From assembly GCA_950295325.1 (NCBI GenBank), contig OX485806.1, positions 39,244,001 to 39,308,000 on the forward strand: 64,000 bases of DNA, written 5' to 3'. Below the pieces are notes generated by a model. It was not told where the DNA came from. It made no database searches and saw only the letters and a list, made by a program, of their open reading frames with translations. The DNA is from Polytrichum commune (lineage: Eukaryota > Streptophyta > Polytrichopsida > Polytrichales > Polytrichaceae). Made by a program: the position numbers and the translations under genes. Below are positions 11,310 to 23,758 of the stretch, in pieces (the first letter of the stretch is position 1; every line of letters begins with the position of its first letter).

Positions 11310-13300
11310 AGTAGGCCTCGCACGCTCCCTTGGCTCTCCGACCTCCCAGGCTCCCAGGGTTCTTCGAACTCCACGCTTCGAGATCGCGTCGAGTGAGATG
11401 GAGCAAAGCGACTCCGATTGACAGCGAACTCCAAGAGCTGCAGTTCGGGTGAGCAACACAGTCTTCTTTTCTCTGAGATCTTTGGCTGCAGATTCGTATG
11501 TGCCTGTGGTTTTTGGGTTCGTTCCGTTTTGAAGTTCCTGCTTTGGTCCATGCGTGGGGATATATGTGAGGTGAACCCACGTCTGGATGCAGACGACCCG
11601 GTTGAGTTCGAGAAACAATTGGATTACAGTTTGAGCTACAGGTTGTGATCGTTAGCCGCTTCCGGATTGTGGGTGGGATCATTTTGCATACTGTCTGGGT
11701 AATCTGTGTTCTTGTGGCAAGTTTCTACCTAGTACCGACTCCACAGGGATTGGATATTTGGATATTTAGATTTTCGTAAGCAAGGAAGGAAGGAAGGAAA
11801 GTAGGCTGTCGGCACTTGGGAGTTGGAGTTGGGGAGCTATCAAACATCTGTGGGTTCTAGTTGAGAAGATCGGCCACCATTACGTTACCAAAAGTCCAAC
11901 GTCTTGTTCGTGACATCGGACTGCTGTAACATGTTTGGTCTTTGCTGTCTTCACCCATTGGATCCTCTTCAGCAGACTCACCTTCACCTTTTTGATCTGC
12001 AAGGGATTTGTGTTCCTTCTGGTGCACCAAACAATTTGCTATTAGACCGCAAGGGGCAAGAACTCGCCACCAATAGCCTTTCCAGGAGCTTGCAATCTTA
12101 GGTTTTTTTCGGAGTTGCGCCTGTGTGGCTGCTCGCTGTGTGCTCAGTGCCGATGGAATTCCATTCCAAACGCACGCACTCTGCTGCAAGCGAACTTGTT
12201 GTCATATCGGCCTGATTCTTGGGTGGTGGATATATATCCGCGTGTGGTGATCGGTTTTGTGGTTGATTTACTGGTGCTTGAAGCGAGCCTGCAGATTTCA
12301 TCCACAAATTCAAGACAAACCAGGTCTTGCTCACGACTTCAGATTGTGCTCACTTGGAAGAACTTTCTCGAATTTTGCTTATATATTAATGTCAGTCCCG
12401 GCTAACTACTCCGCCGAAATCTCGTGCATTTGTTGAGGAAATCGCTGGATTTGCTTTACTTTTTTTTTTCCCTGAATGGGAGTTCATTGGTGTTGTTTGA
12501 GCATGAATGAACCTTCAGATGCTCACCGCCTTGCTGGTTCGCTTTTTGTGAGTTGTTGATTGAGGTTGTTAGTGAACCCTGCATCTAGTTTAGGGTTACA
12601 GAGCATGAGGGGACTTGTTTTACTCTGCCTCCTCTTGCTTCAGTAAGCCCTCCCTTGCTTCTATCTCCGTTTCTTCGTCTGGTAGGGGTTTAAGATTGCT
12701 CGAAGCTTGAGATAGCCGGTGCGGGAGCTAGATTTGGTTTGCTATCGGGGTTTCTTGTTGCCAGAAGGCAAAATCTTGTACACTAGTTTGCAGGAATTGT
12801 TGGATTTGCAGTACTGCCCCTTCTTCTCGATTGAGATTCGTTGTTGCTTTTTGAGCTTCAAAATTCTTCAGATGTTTGCCGCCTTGCTGGTTTGCATTTA
12901 CCGTCAAAGGCGTCTGCGGTGGGAAGTTTCTTGTGCAGTGGCTTTGGAACTCTCAGTTGAGTTCTTGCCAAGGCCCTCACTAAGTAAGGAGGAAAGCTTA
13001 CGAGTCAATCTTCGTGGATTATGGTCCCATGCTCGCCTTCGTGCCACCAACCATGACTGGCACTTGAGAAAAAGGGTGTGGAGGATTTTGGCTCCTTTTC
13101 TGGCAAATCTTGTAAGGATAATGTGTGGAAAAGCTCGGAATACGTCTTCATCTACTTTGTTCGGCGATCTATTTCAAGGTTTTCTCGTGGTCAGCTGCAA
13201 TGTGATGACCGAGACAACAAGGACAGCGAGGATGATAATAAGTAGAGAACAGAGCTTTTAAAGTGGTCGTCACTAGCAATACGTTGGGCCCGCCTTAATC
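11310..13300 (+). other. Possible transcribed leader or decayed gene, unassigned
   Basis: A GC-richer stretch begins right after the foldback element and has exon-like features: splice-donor-like GTGAGC near 11448 and pyrimidine-rich acceptor-like stretches near 12690. The longest frame (12719-13261, 180 codons) has no recognisable domain and no clean exon context. It could be a non-coding transcript or a dead gene. I do not call a product. Confidence 0.2.
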
Positions 13301-13409
13301 ACGGGCAGCTATCTCAATTCGATTCTGCAGCTGCGCAGGCTTGTGGAATTGAGAGAACAACATGGATATATGTTCTGCTGTGTTGAGCCACATCGAGGCC
13401 ACATCCTCA

Positions 13410-13690
13410 TGCATCGGCAGACACCAATGAACACTGAACGGAGCTAGTAATCGTTCTTGCTCAGGCTAGTTTGGGAGTTGCTTGCAGCCATGAGCACCAA
13501 CACACTGGTGCTCTGTAGAATCTGAGGTTTTGTAATATCAACTTCATCGGCAGACACTGATGAACACCGAACGGAGCTGGCAGGTGTTATTCTCGTACCT
13601 CAAGTTAGATTTGGAGGTGCTTGCGATGAGCATCAACGCACCACAGTGGTGCTGATCCGCTGCAGAGTTTTTTGTAACATCTGAAGCCAC
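13410..13690. repeat. Diverged tandem duplication, two units of about 130 bp
   Basis: 13411-13530 and 13544-13675 share 'atcggcagacac', 'atgaacac', 'gaacggagct', 'gcttgc' and 'gtggtgct'-type blocks in the same order. Non-coding as far as I can see. Confidence 0.6.
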
Positions 13691-13699
13691 GGAGCTTCA

Positions 13700-16600
13700 G
13701 TGGCTGCAATGCCTCACAACAAGTTTTAAAGCTTGGTGTGGTGGCATTTTCGTCCTCCGCAAACTTTTTGTCGTTTAAACCTGGAATTAGACGAGCCTTC
13801 TTCTTCTGCTGCTGCTGGGAGAACAGATCTGAACAGATTATGCATCATGGGTTATGCTTGTACGTATGCTATATTTCTTTGATGATAATTTCACTGAATC
13901 TTAATCGGTAGCTTGCAATTTCCTTGTGCACTAGATCTAGATATCATTCAATGACTGCGTACATGTATGAGCTTTGATCTGCCCCATTAGTCCATGAAGG
14001 ATTTTTTTGTTATATCTCATGTACTTCAGAAAGTTTGTTTGACGAGGAATTTCCAATATTCTTTCACACGAGTAATTAGAACACTACTTTCCTTCTGTGT
14101 CGTGACTTCTCTTTCATTTGAAAGAATAATACAATCACGTCATCGTGAAAATAAGTTCAATTCAAGTAGTAAATAAAATGGCTTTTTGAGTGAGCCTTGC
14201 ATGGTTCTCAATCATAAGATGTTTCCGGTGATATGTGCAATGTTATTGAAGCTTAAATTATGTTCAAATTCGGTAACATTTGGAATGTGGAAGGTGTGTC
14301 GGCAGAGCTCTTTGCTGTATGCAGTATTCAAGTGTCAGAAGCCTTCAAAAGGTATTCTTTCAGCAGTTATGAAATAGTTTGTAAGGTTACTGGTTATACA
14401 GGAAAATCTGAAACTAGAAGTTCAATGTCCCCTGTGAATGGTTGATGGAAGATAGCATTTTGGTGCCATTACTCATTGGTGACTGATTCTTCTAAAGCTC
14501 GTCAAACTCATGTTATTGTCATGTTGCATGGAAGTAGTAGCAGGTTCAAAGCATGTGTTTATTGTGTTTTGCGCAAAAATGCATAAGTGAAGACCTTCTA
14601 CTCCTTGCAGGAAACTGATGAAGTCAATGGGGGAGGGATGACAACTTGTAATTGTCAGATTTTGATGGAAGCAAGGGTTGAATACAGTGGTTTGGATTGC
14701 AGTATTTGGCATGTTATCTTAGTCCAAATTTAACTTGCATTGAATCAACTTGCACCTGGCTACCTTTCATTTGGCAATTAGTAGTTTTAAAAATCATGGA
14801 TTTGTTTTTGTATGCACTGGATTCACAGGGAGATTGGCCGTGGTTTTTGTTAGTCTTTTATGTACCTGGTGCATGTGACTTCACTCTGAATTTGGAAGCC
14901 TGTGAGAGGTATTTGCTTGGGAATTCCTGGCTATGGTAAATAAGATCAACTCCTGAGACTTTAAGCATTATGGTTTTTGTGTCGGACCAAACAAGCTAAT
15001 GGCTGGCACACCTTGGGCTGGTTCGTCATTTCTGTATCCGGAATCCGATATTACAGAGGAGAAATAGGCTAAGTGCTAAAAAACACATATCAGATAAGAT
15101 AAAAGACAAGGTACTGCTCCAAATCACACTGAAGTCACTGCAGGGTCTAGGGCTATCAATGCATCATTGGTGTATGGGTCTGTTGTTTGCAGGTGTCCAG
15201 AATTAACTTTCTATATAACTCATGTTTCAGTCATTTCTGAGCTGGTGTGTTTTCCTCTCAACTGGAGGGCAGGGTGTTCTTAATCCAGAGAGTTGGAGTG
15301 AATCACAGGCCCTTGACCCTGTCAGAATTGCATACCTCTATCTTGTTGGAAATTTCAGCTGCTGTATACATTTGTCTAACTTGAGCTATTGGACATTCTA
15401 AGTAATATTTGTATCCCACTCGATTTCTAAATTTCAGGTACCTGTTTTGTGAGCTTTGCTTTGGCACATCATATCTAACTGCACCTCTTATAGCCATCTG
15501 TGGGCTTGCAGGTAATTCATAGAGCAACCGTCATCCATGTGGAAGTCCGTAATTTCATGTTCTGCTTAGCTAGGGTCACATCTCACACAAAATTCTATCA
15601 TGGTGGGGCTGCTAGGAGATTGGTGTGTTGTATACACATCATCTTCCACAATAACTGCACTCGGCTTAAGTATGGTCCTCCCCCCTCCTTCTCGCATCTT
15701 TGTTTGAGAACTGTAACCTTGCATTGAAAAATTTGTCTGCCCCCTTAAGGTGATTGCTACCAGATAAAGCTGGTCACCACCAGTAATACAAAGGCTTTGC
15801 TTCAATACATGAAAAGCAGCTAGATATTGAGGACACCCTAAACCCTAAACCCTAAATCAGCTTCGCCTTTCTGTCATGTGTGACAGCACCGCGGTTGTCT
15901 ATGTCCAATTGCTAGCCCTCCGATCCAATCCGCCATTGCCATCGCCAGCTTGAACGGTGCCACCCCCGCTCTCTGCGTTCCTCTTTCCTCCACCGGCTGA
16001 CTCGCCACCAATCAACCCACTTGGCCCTCTCCGGCATGAAGTAGTACATGCTCCGAAGAGTGTGAATTGCCTAAGGTGACAGATGGTCGTATTGTTTGTT
16101 TGTGCCACAAATACCAAAATCAAATAGTAGAGGAGATGATCGTACCAAAAAAGGAGCAGTCCACGTAAAACTTCACCCAATAAATACCAAATTCTAATCA
16201 ATAAATACCAAACTGCATCTTTGGAAAATGTTTAGGTTCCATATGACTTTTTATTTCTTGAATAAGTCTGTAGCCTCTTTATAGTTTTCATATCTTTGGT
16301 CATTTTAGAATTTATTACACTTATTACACTTGCTCTAAAGGGTCAATTATGTAAATACTTTGCAAATTTATTTTGGTTGCATATTTATTTGAAAACAAAC
16401 TGTAGTCTCTACCTGGTCTATATATATATATTTTAGAAATTCTCCAAGCTATCTGCCATGTATGAAAGTTTGTCTTAGGCTTTTAGTTCTCATTGCTATT
16501 TTAGGCTCTGCAGAGTTGTCATGATTGCGGGTCCAAACATTATGATGTGATTAATTATTGTACAAACTACGAGTTACCCAAAGTTGGAGAAGAGTCTTCT

Positions 16601-19050
16601 GTTGAACGTGTTATTAGTTGATTGATTACTCTTAGTCTTCATCGGTTCCATGAACTTGAGCTTTTGATGTTCAGAGCCTAAGAATTTCTTGACACATCCT
16701 GCAAGGCTCTTTGTAAAAAACTTCAAAGAGTCGTGTGTAGGTTGGAGACTCTTATAAGCGCAGTCAGAAGCATCCCCAGCTTCATGGCATCGAAGCACAA
16801 ATTGCAACAAAAAAACAATTGTTAGAGTAATCCACAGTTCCATAGTCTTTGAGGAGCGTCGGAAAAGATTTCATAATTTCAGAGAGTTGTATGCATGGCA
16901 GAAGCATGACTATCAATGTTATATGTAGTATGCTTCTCACGTAGTCTCCAATATCATCTAGCTAGGGTCTCTTTCCAAGTAGTTGAAGTAGTTGAAGGTT
17001 GCTAAAGATACAACAAGTTATGCAAGTGCAATGTGTTATGTCTTTTTATTGACGATGCTGAATTTCTTTGTGAACTTATCAGGCACATCGACGACGTATG
17101 AGCAACGTTCTTGGAAATTGTAAGTTTTCAAACTTAACATGCTTCCCAAACCCTTTTTGTCCAAATCCTTACTGGTCACTCTTCCGTCACTTGTGCATCA
17201 TAAGAGTGTTGGACATCGGCAACTATGTATTTGCACTCAACATAATATGCATATGTTCTTAATCGGGCCTCCTTTAGCGGTTCTTTTAGTCACACGAGGT
17301 TGAATTTTTATGCTCAAGGGTTCTAGTTGAGGTTTGCATCACGACATAAAATCCCAATTTCGTAAATCTTTTTAGTTTTCCCAAGTCAATCTATGTTTTC
17401 AACTTTGGCTATGGCATATCTTAGTGTCACCCATGAATTCAAACGCATGCCCCAAGTTCATTAGCCTATGTTTCCTAGTTTCTTGTGTTTTCATAGTGAA
17501 TTTGTTCACGGTTTGACAATGGAAAGGAGCATTTGTAGGCATAAAAACATTGTTTGCCACCCCCTCCCATGGAACTTGACCCTTAGTAGATAGTATTCAG
17601 TTCTAGGGTTTTGGGTGGGGGAGCTTTTGGGTGAACTTTGATGTAGGCCCTAATCTATGATCCGCAAGAATGCGAGTGGGTTGGGTTTAGAGTTGATCAG
17701 GTTGACAACTTAAGGGATAGTTCAAGAATTGATCATGATTGAAGACGAGGTGATTATTGCATCTTCTTAATAACACATCATCTATATTTCAAAGAATCAT
17801 GGCACTTCGAAGTTTCAAGACTTTGCATCTCAAATTTTTGCCACATTAGCATTTGAAGATCCTTGATTCCCCATTTGACATCTTGTTGGCCTCGTAACTT
17901 GCACTTCATTGACAATCTTGATTGGAGTAGGGGCTAGTACTATGCATTGAATAGAATTGATAATCTTCAATGGCCTTTTGAAATCAAGTAATTTACATAT
18001 TTATATGGTGGTAGAGAAAGTGATGATCATATTTCCTACTACAATGTACCGATAATGTGAACCTTATGTTTTCTTTTTATATGTTTTGAGGAACTTATTT
18101 TGTGGCAATAACTCTAGTTTTCATGAGCATGAATGCAGTGTGTGCAACTAAAAAGCTTATCAACTTGAATGTGCATCTTTATTTGATCCAAAAAGTGTTT
18201 TGATCTTTAAATTTTGAAGACATTCTATGTAATATCATACCTCTCATCTTCATTGCATCCAAAGTCAATCTCCATTGATCTAACCACAAGGATGTTGATA
18301 TTGGGTTGATGACCAAGACGAAAATAAGAGTCTAATTATCAACTAAAATCATAAATCAACACATTGAGAATTGGAACTTGCAAGAGGTTGCTTTAAGTTT
18401 TTGAAAGGGAGATTGAATGGAGTGTTGCTTTCTAGCACTTGATGACTTGCATTTGAGTGACCACCCATTTTTGCCACCAAGTAGCTTATATTGAGAATGT
18501 TGTCTTAGTTTTCTTTAACTACAAATATTATATAGTATAATTTTTGTTTTTGTATTTAATCTAGAATTGCAATTCTTATCTCGGGGGATCATGGTGTAAT
18601 TATTCATGCAGTGCACTTATTCATGTTATAAAATTTACTACACTTGTGTAGTATTGAGGGTATTGGATTTGTGCTTGTAGGAACGTTATTAAGTGTTACA
18701 TTTTTAGGGATTGGGGAGTGTTGGAGAAATCTTGAATTAAGCATAATAACTCCTATCTAAATACTTAAAACATGCATGTGCATACGAAACATAAGGGAGG
18801 GTGCCCTTGTCGTGTTTCACATGTTGCCAATAAGAGTGCACTTGGGGCCAAACTAACCAAATTTATATGTTTGCGTCTCTTATTGGCTACTTTCATGACA
18901 ATTTGTATGTAGTTGTTTGCATGTATATTTTCATTGGGAGTTGTGAAGTTTTCAGGTGGTTGTCACTATGACTTTATGTTACATGGATGTTTGCAAATGG
19001 AGTGACCAGTTTTATATGCTTGGAATTACGCAGATTGCCCTTTCTTTCGA
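13700..19050. other. Intergenic stretch without a supportable gene
   Basis: Only short unconnected frames occur. One minus-strand frame (16843-16574, 89 codons) starts with a hydrophobic signal-peptide-like run (ITLTIVFLLQFVL) followed by several cysteines, but nothing joins it to other exons. Telomere-like repeats lie at 15832-15855. The 17-19 kb part is AT-rich and featureless to me. Confidence 0.45.
15832..15855. repeat. Interstitial telomere-like repeat (CCCTAAA)n
   Basis: Three tandem CCCTAAA units, the plant telomere motif. Others lie at 45339-45352, 47159-47187 and 59299-59313. They are short and interstitial, not a chromosome end. Confidence 0.8.
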
Positions 19051-19098
19051 CATTTGTTGGTGACAGAGACAGTTTGGATTTCTAACAAATATTTCATC

Positions 19099-22000
19099 AT
19101 GGCGAAGCTTTTACAATTGTTTTTGGAGCAACTATCAAGGTTTTGGAATTTTATTGGCACCTGCTTTATGATGTTTTGGACATATCGGCAAAGAGGAGCC
19201 ATTTACAAATTTGACATTGGAGGTTTACTACAATGGCAGAAGGAAGAAATAAGTAGACTCGAAGAGATTTTGAATGGAAATGAAGTATTGAATAAGAAGC
19301 AATGTAAACTTCTTCTCACTAGGCTCAAGAAAGTCGTCGAATGTGTTGGTAAGATTATCACATTGAGTAGTGAGGTCCAAGATTTTGGTGTTGCACTTGA
19401 GGAGCTATGTTGGATTACACAAAAATTAGGAGTTGTGGTGAGGGAATGTGGAAACCGAAATCGGGGTCAAGCAATTGAATTCCAAATAAATAACAAGGAG
19501 GCTTTTCGTGAACTTGTGTCCGATTTGAGGTGTTGTTGGGATGTGATATATGAGATGCATTTAGAAAGCCATCCAAGGTCACATTCTATAATGTTTACCT
19601 TCGATCTCGACATGCCCATCTTAAATGAAATTGAGGATGACGAAAAATTTCTTCAAGAAAGGCTCAAAGATGGTAGCAGCTATGAATGGAGAGAATATTT
19701 ACGGCGAAGATTGGGGGACTCGCAACTTTTAGGTGGAGAGCTCGATGGTGTGGAGCTTCCAGTTGTCATTGATTCATTCAAGCCAAAACTTGTTAGAAAT
19801 ATTGGGGAAGGAGGATATGGTGCGGTGTATGAATCAACATGGTTGGGATTTCAATGTGCAACAAAGATTTTGCCATTTAAAATTGAGTTCTTGGAGATTT
19901 ACCACAAAGAGGTTGGTATTCTAGCAGGCTTGAGCCATCCGAATCTCATCAAGTTTTTATATTGTGGAGTTGGTGGGAGGATAGACGAGTTTTGTTCTTG
20001 GACTCTCAAAGCTTTACGGATATGGAAAAAAAGAAATGGCCAAAATCTTTCAAATTTGTATTTGGTGATGGAGTTTATGGACATGAGCTTGAGTGACATG
20101 TTGAAGAAACAATCTAAACCTTTGTCATATCTCCTTGCAATTGATATCATGCATCAAGTTGCAAGTGGCATGTGTTGTCTTCATGACATGCATGTTGCCC
20201 ATCTTGATTTAAAGCCGGCCAATGTGCTCATGACACCCAATTCCATTAAAGGAAGAAAATTGATGTCTAGCCGATATTCGATCAAATTGGCCGACTATTG
20301 TACTTCGAAAATTGATGTTGAAAGCAAAGTTTTCAAGAAACAAAAGTGCAATTGTGAGGGTACAATTAATTACACGGCGCCGGAGATAATTCAACGAGAA
20401 TCTCATGCAAGTCTATTGCAAGCTGATGTATGGTCCTTTGCTATGACATGTTCAGAGATCTTGTCACGAACTCCTCCATTTGTGGAAATCAAAGGCATTT
20501 TGCAAAGAATAAAGGAATTTGAGAGGCCAGAATTGCCAATGAATTGTGAAGAGCTTACGAGGTTGATCGAGGAATGTTGGGTGGAGGATCCTTCACAAAG
20601 GCCGAAATTTCTTGAAATTTGTGAAAAATTGATTGCTTTGAAGAAAATGTTTTTGAAAGGAACATACTCAGCAAGTCTATGTCCCGAGTTTGAAAATGAT
20701 GGAGCCTCACTCCAAAAGAACTCAAGAATTAAGAAGGCAGAAGAGGTCAAGGAGAAACATATTATGGAGGTATGAACCATTTTGGTGTTAAAAAATATCT
20801 AATAGTTATTTTCAGATATATAGTTTGTCATTTCTTTTGATTTAGATTAGATGTAGGTCTTTTAGGTTGTAATTTAAAATAAAATTTATATTCGTAATGC
20901 ATGCCTTGTTCATGTAGGTGAATGAAGCAACAATGCAAAAGAAGAACATGGTTGTTGGTCTTGAGCGAAACCTTGCAAAAATCAGGGATTGCCTCAAGGA
21001 AGTGAAGATTTTGGGTCTCATTGGCATGGGTGGAATCAGGAAGACTACATTGGCAAATGTCATATTTCATGAATTGAAGTCCACATACAATGCATCATAT
21101 TTTGCCAAAGACTTGAAGAATAAAAGCAACTCCATTGGAATTTTATGTGAAATGTTGAAAGGCTTTGGACAAGATCCTAAAAGCTTGCCAACAAATTTGG
21201 TGGATGTACAAGACATGTTGAAGCAATTTATGGTTGGTAAGAAGGTTCTCATAATATTGGATGATATAAGGGATCAAGATCAACTAGATGATCTTCTCCA
21301 TGAAAAACAATGCGGGCATCACATTGATTATAACAACCCGCCATTGGGACAAGATTAAAGATCGTGTCGGGGAGAATGGCAAAATAAAGGTGGAGACATT
21401 GGATGGAAATGCAGCAAAGGAGCTTTTTTTCCTCCATTCATGTGGGTTCGGAGGTTCTTTACCAGTTGAATTTTGTGATATAGGAGGAAGAATAGTGGAA
21501 GCTTGCAGTGGCTTGCCTTTAAGCCTAGGAGTATTGGGTGAATTTTTGCGGGATAAAAAAAACGTACGAAGTTGGGAGCGAGCATTAAAAAGAATGAAAA
21601 GGGGAAGATGTTTGGATGATAAGGAAGAAATATTGGAAGACAGGAAGCTATGGAGCACATTGAAGATAAGCTTTGATGGATTGGGAATGCATGAAAAAAA
21701 TATGTTTTTGGACATAGCGTGCTTCTTTTGCAAGGACGTTTGGCCTAAAGGCATGTCAAAAGATAGAGCCTTGCATGTGTGGACTAGTAGTGATCACCCC
21801 CCATTACAGTCATTCAATATGTTGATAGAGCGGTCATTGGTACATGTTGACAAAAATGGACACATAGAAATGCATGACCAACTCCGTGAGATGGGACGAA
21901 TGATTGTGGAAAGGGATGGAGAATACATGGGCACTCGAGTTCGGAATGTTGACTCGATTCCTTCAACTCAATCTTCAAGCAAGGTATGAATTGTAATGAA

Positions 22001-23758
22001 CGATTTGTATGAATTCCAAGTTGTCTTTGTAAAGTGTGTAATTCCATTTAGGTTCTATTGGATTGTTAGTTTCATGTTTACGATGGGCAAAATGCTTATA
22101 ATCAATTAAGATTTTTGCGTGGTCTTTGAAATGATATGTTTTTTTCTATGAGTCTGCAAAAATATTATATGATTCTATTGATATTTTATTTGTAAAACTG
22201 ACATTATTTTGATATAGTTTATACATCTTGCAAAGCATGGCACCAAGAAAGTTGAAGGTGTATTATTCAAAAGATCGTTGTGCCATTTACAAGGTCAAAA
22301 TGATTGTTTAGACTTGGATCTAAGCAATCTTCGACTATTAGTCATTCATGATCATACCCACAATGTATCAAATGACTTCCGACTATTCAAAGTTCCCCAT
22401 TTAGATGATCGACAAAGTTTATGTCAATTGAAGGCCCTATTTATAAATGGCAACTTTCAACAATTGCCTAAGCAACTGTGGGAATTGCATTCTTTGGAAA
22501 GCTTGGATATAGAGGGATTGGAAACGCTCGAATCATTGCATGAAGGACTTGGAAACTTGATTTCCTTGACACACTTGAATTTTACACGATGCAAGAGGTT
22601 GAGAACATTACCGGAGGAACTTGGAAATCTCACTTCTTTGAGGGAGATACACTTGACGGGATGTTCAAGCTTGACAACATTACCCAAAGGACTTGGAAAC
22701 CTCACTTCTTTGAGGGAGATACATTTGACGGAATGTTCAAGCTTGACAACATTACCCAAAGGATTTGGAAACCTTACTTCTTTGACCTGGCTTGATTTGT
22801 CGAATTGTTCAAGCTTGACAACATTACCTGAGGGACTTGGAAACCTCACTTCTTTGATGAAGCTTAATTTGTCAAGTTGTTCAAGCTTGACAACATTACC
22901 CGAGGGACTTGGAAACCTCACTTCTTTGACGGGGCTTGGTTTGTCAAATTGTTCGAGCTTGACAACATTACCCGAGAGACTTGGAAACCTCACTTCTTTG
23001 ATGGGGCTTGATTTGTCAAATTGTTCAAGCTTGACAATATTACCGGAGGGGCTTGAAAACCTCATTTCTTTGACGAAGCTTGATTTGTCAAATTGTTCAA
23101 ACTTGAAAACATTACCCGAGGGACTGGGAAACCTCATTCCTTTGACCTTGCTCAATTTGTCAAATTGTTTGAGCTTGATAATATTACCCAAGGGACTTGG
23201 AAACCTCACTTCTTTGACGAAGCTTAACTTGTCAAATTGCTCGAGGTTGACAACATTACCCGAAGGACTTGGAAACCTCACATCTTTGATGCAACTTAAT
23301 TTGTCAAGTTGTTCAAGCTTGACAACATTACCCAAGGGACTTGGAAACCTCACTTCTTTGATGGGGCTTGGGTTGTCAAGTTGTTCAAGCTTGACAACAT
23401 TACCGGAGGGACTTGGAAACCTCACTTCTTTGACCTGGCTTTATTTGTCAAATTGTTCAAGCTTGACAACATTACCCAAGGGACTTGGAAACCTCACTTC
23501 TTTGACGGGGCTTGATTTGTCAAATTGTTCAAGCTTGACAATATTACCGGAGGGACTTGGAAACCTCACTTCTTTGACGAAGCTTAATTTGTCAAATTGC
23601 TCGAGGTTGACAACATTACCCGAGGGACTTGGAAACCTCACTTCTTTGATGCAATTTAATCTGTCAAGTTGTTCTAGCTTGACAACATTACCCGAGGGAC
23701 TTGGAAACCTCAATTCTTTGATGCAATTTAATTTGTCAAATTGTTCGAGCTGGACAAC
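19099..23758 (+). pseudogene. Kinase-NB-ARC-LRR (PK-NBS-LRR) disease-resistance-type gene, broken
   Basis: Three exons (19099-20769, 20918-21983, 22218-23758) joined by GT-AG introns in matching phase. The first ATG is 19099. Residues 1-230 are helical with no named domain. The kinase follows: Gly-loop GEGGYG near residue 236, Lys near 256, HLDLKPAN with catalytic Asp near 370 (non-RD), DYC replacing DFG near 399, and TAPE near 426. Exon 2 is an NB-ARC: P-loop GMGGIRKTT with Arg in place of the usual Gly, kinase-2 VLIILDD, a TTR motif, GLPL and MHDQL. Exon 3 has a linker and then 17 leucine-rich repeats. In the family this is an intracellular immune receptor; the kinase-first order is the moss class. 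A one-base frameshift near 21299 splits the NB-ARC, and an LTR retrotransposon ends the gene in the 17th repeat, so a working protein is unlikely. Confidence 0.85.
22548..23758 (+). repeat. 17 tandem 72-bp leucine-rich-repeat units
   Basis: Each unit encodes 24 residues of the type LGNLTSL-x-x-L-x-L-S-x-C-SSLTTLPEG. The first two or three units are more diverged; the later ones are nearly identical at DNA level, indicating recent duplication or gene conversion. The final unit lacks its last residues because the retrotransposon begins there. The reverse strand stays open for more than 300 codons only because of the regular period. Confidence 0.92.

Noticed and set aside
12719-13261. 180-codon plus-strand frame as a gene
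   Set aside because: No recognisable domain, no codon pattern I can defend, and it lies in a region with donor/acceptor-like sites in conflicting frames.
16574-16843. 89-codon frame with signal-peptide-like N-terminus
   Set aside because: Suggestive of a small secreted protein, but no conserved motif, splice partner or neighbour supports it.
22457-23425. 322-codon open frame antisense to the LRRs
   Set aside because: It follows from the 72-bp period of the LRR units keeping a frame free of stops; peptide text is a repeat shadow (VRFPSPSGNVVKLEQ...).
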